A stretch of 64,000 nucleotides of DNA, from the NCBI RefSeq assembly GCF_003965815.1, contig NZ_RXOE01000009.1, positions 1 to 64,000 on the forward strand. Direction: 5' to 3'. The notes under the pieces are model-generated. The model searched no databases and had not been told where the DNA came from. It saw only the letters and a list, made by a program, of their open reading frames with translations. Source of the DNA: Variovorax gossypii. Lineage in GTDB: Bacteria > Pseudomonadota > Gammaproteobacteria > Burkholderiales > Burkholderiaceae_C. The position numbers and the translations under genes are program-made. This document shows positions 62,967 through 64,000 of the stretch, one piece after another (position 1 is the first letter of the stretch; each line of letters begins with the position of its first letter).

Positions 62967-63631
62967 GAGTTTGCTTTTCGGGGCCGGGTCTCGGCCCGGC
63001 GGCCGACCTACTTTTCTTTGCTTCGCCAAAGAAAAGTAGGCAAAAGAAAGGCGACCCTACTGTCTGCGTCCCTTCGCTTCGCTGCGGGCAACCTGCGGTG
63101 CTCGACGTAGGAGGGGGGGGTCCGCAGAACTCGCTTCGCTCAAACAGCTGCGGCCCTTATCCCTCCTACGTCTGCGCTCCTCGGCGCAGCCAGAAGGGAG
63201 TTGGAGACCGGGCAGGCCATCGCTGCGCTCGGCCTTTGAACTACCTGGACTGGCCTTCGCTTCGCTCGGCCCGGAATCTCAAGCCAATCGCGACCGCTTC
63301 AAGCTTCAGCCGCCCCAACGCCTCGTTCCAAGCACAGCAGGCGCGAAGCGCCTGCTGTGCCTTGGGGGCCGAGCAAAGCGATGGCCCGGGCGTTCCCCCT
63401 CCCCTCTGGCTGCGCCGAGGAGCGCAGCGTTTCGCGGATAAGGGCCGCAGCTGTTTGAGCGAAGCGAGTTCTGCGGACCCCGCGAAACGCGAGCACCGCA
63501 GGTTGCCCCGTAGCGAAGCGAAGGGGTCGCAGACAGTGGGGTCGCCTTTTCTTTGCCTACTTTCTTTTGGCGAAGCAAAAGAAAGTAGGTCGCCCGCCGG
63601 GGCGAGTCCCGGCCTCGGAAAGCAAACACCT
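62967..63631. repeat. Large imperfect palindrome with exchanged stems
   Basis: The only long non-coding gap (62867-63644) is filled by an inverted repeat with arms at 62967-63200 and about 63400-63631. Within each arm are two nested hairpins. Hairpin 1 is perfect in each arm (63007-63020 with 63027-63040; 63556-63569 with 63576-63589) and shares the CTTCGC loop, but its T/C order differs and the partner strand is changed to match. Hairpin 2 has the identical 44-nt core (63119-63162 in the left arm), enclosed by ACGTAGGAGG/CCTCCTACGT on the left (63105-63114, 63162-63171) and by CGTTTCGCGG/CCGCGAAACG on the right (63428-63437, 63480-63489). The open frames here are not convincing genes. The first ~100 bases of the gap hold nothing I can identify. 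It probably represents a family of structured repeats; function unknown. Confidence 0.85.
63332..63360. repeat. Perfect 13-bp hairpin inside the palindrome
   Basis: GCACAGCAGGCGC and GCGCCTGCTGTGC flank a GAA loop; the pairing extends through CCAA/TTGG with one bulged base. It lies off-centre between the two arms. Confidence 0.85.
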
Positions 63632-63644
63632 CACAAGGAAAAAA

Positions 63645-64000
63645 CTAGGCAGCCAGCCAGTGCACGCTGAAGAGCCTCTCCGGATCCACCCAAACCGCCC
63701 CAGGCTTGAATCCAGCCCTCACAGCCAGAGCCCGAAGCCCTTCAACAGTGAACTTATGCGAGTACTCCGTATGAATAGTCTCGCCTTCCGCAAACCCAAA
63801 CACTTCCCCATTCAGAGAAACGCTCTGAGCCCGCCGGCTCACAAGATGCATCTCGATCCTCTGCCGAGGCGCGTTATAGAACGCCGCATGCGAGAACCCA
63901 TCAAGATCGAAGTCCGCATCCAGCTCAGCATTCGCCCGCCGCAGCAGATTGAGGTTGAACTCCCCCGTAACCCCCTGCGCATCGTTGTATGCCGCATGCA
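63645..64000 (-). CDS. egtD: L-histidine N-alpha-methyltransferase EgtD, 3' end only
   Basis: The last ~118 codons of a gene that runs off the right edge of the window; its start is not included. The frame continues without a stop to base 64000 and reads NLNLLRRANAELDADFDLDG, then APRQRIEMHLVSRRAQ, GETIHTEYSHKF and the end WVDPERLFSVHWLAA. This matches EgtD, which trimethylates histidine with S-adenosylmethionine to make hercynine in ergothioneine synthesis. The usual acidic/amide residues near GETIHTEYS that contact the substrate are present. Codons are T/G-ending and unlike most genes of the window. Confidence 0.88.
   Translation of the reverse strand, partial: HAAYNDAQGVTGEFNLNLLRRANAELDADFDLDGFSHAAFYNAPRQRIEMHLVSRRAQSVSLNGEVFGFAEGETIHTEYSHKFTVEGLRALAVRAGFKPGAVWVDPERLFSVHWLAA

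Noticed and set aside
62570..63670. Open frames through the non-coding block, including one of 366 codons
   Set aside because: They follow hairpins and inverted copies, so both strands read open; products are low-complexity and match no family. The repeat structure explains them.

Overview
The window reads as chromosomal DNA of a beta-proteobacterium of the family Comamonadaceae, most likely Variovorax or a close relative. This rests on the very high GC content, C/G-ending codons in almost every gene, protein families typical of that group (Bug/TctC solute receptors, proteobacterial GshA, FpvA-type receptors, a COG0523 GTPase beside a Fur-family regulator) and short structured repeats between genes. 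I see no rRNA, tRNA, integrase, transposase, phage gene or CRISPR array. Coding density is high, and the only gap above 300 bases is 62867-63644. The genus is an inference.

Layout. 1-4893: an MdtAB-type RND efflux pump, cut at the left edge. 5152-8883: an apparent five-gene operon (membrane protein, fatty-acid-hydroxylase-like enzyme, 2TM protein, LytS-type histidine kinase, LytTR response regulator). 8965-16926: mixed genes including glnS, an RluE-type pseudouridine synthase, an M23 peptidase, a secreted metallo-hydrolase and amtB, which has a sigma-54-type promoter. 17079-21686: a membrane-bound LytTR regulator, an acyltransferase, a thioesterase and a DUF4139 protein. 21705-28380: a one-strand metal-stress island made of a Fur-family repressor, a large operator-like palindrome, the cysteine-poor ribosomal protein L36, an ABC-2 exporter (one ATPase, two DUF3526-type permeases) and a TonB-dependent receptor.

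28426-38171: a SUFU-domain protein, a lipoprotein, the ribosome-assembly GTPase RbgA, a BamE-like secreted protein, a CBS protein, a short HPF-like protein, a MerR/SnoaL pair, a short-chain dehydrogenase, gshA and two small enzymes. 38310-43786: an AraC regulator followed by tryptophan 2,3-dioxygenase, a class I aminotransferase, an FAD monooxygenase and a Bug receptor; this could be a tryptophan-to-kynurenate branch. 43922-46701: a second Fur-family regulator (probably Zur), a COG0523 GTPase and a divergent NTF2-like gene around two copies of a 19-bp palindrome. 46704-62866: regulators, transporters and metabolic genes, mostly in short units. 62867-63644: a non-coding block that is one large imperfect palindrome. 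63645-64000: the 3' end of egtD (ergothioneine synthesis).

The most interesting signals are three. First, the 665-bp palindrome at 62967-63631: its two arms share a 44-nt identical core, but the stems around the core have been exchanged for different, still self-complementary sequences, so structure rather than sequence seems to be kept. Second, there are two separate Fur-family circuits in one window, each with its own palindrome. Third, the TonB receptor/ABC-2 exporter operon sits behind a zinc-independent L36 gene.
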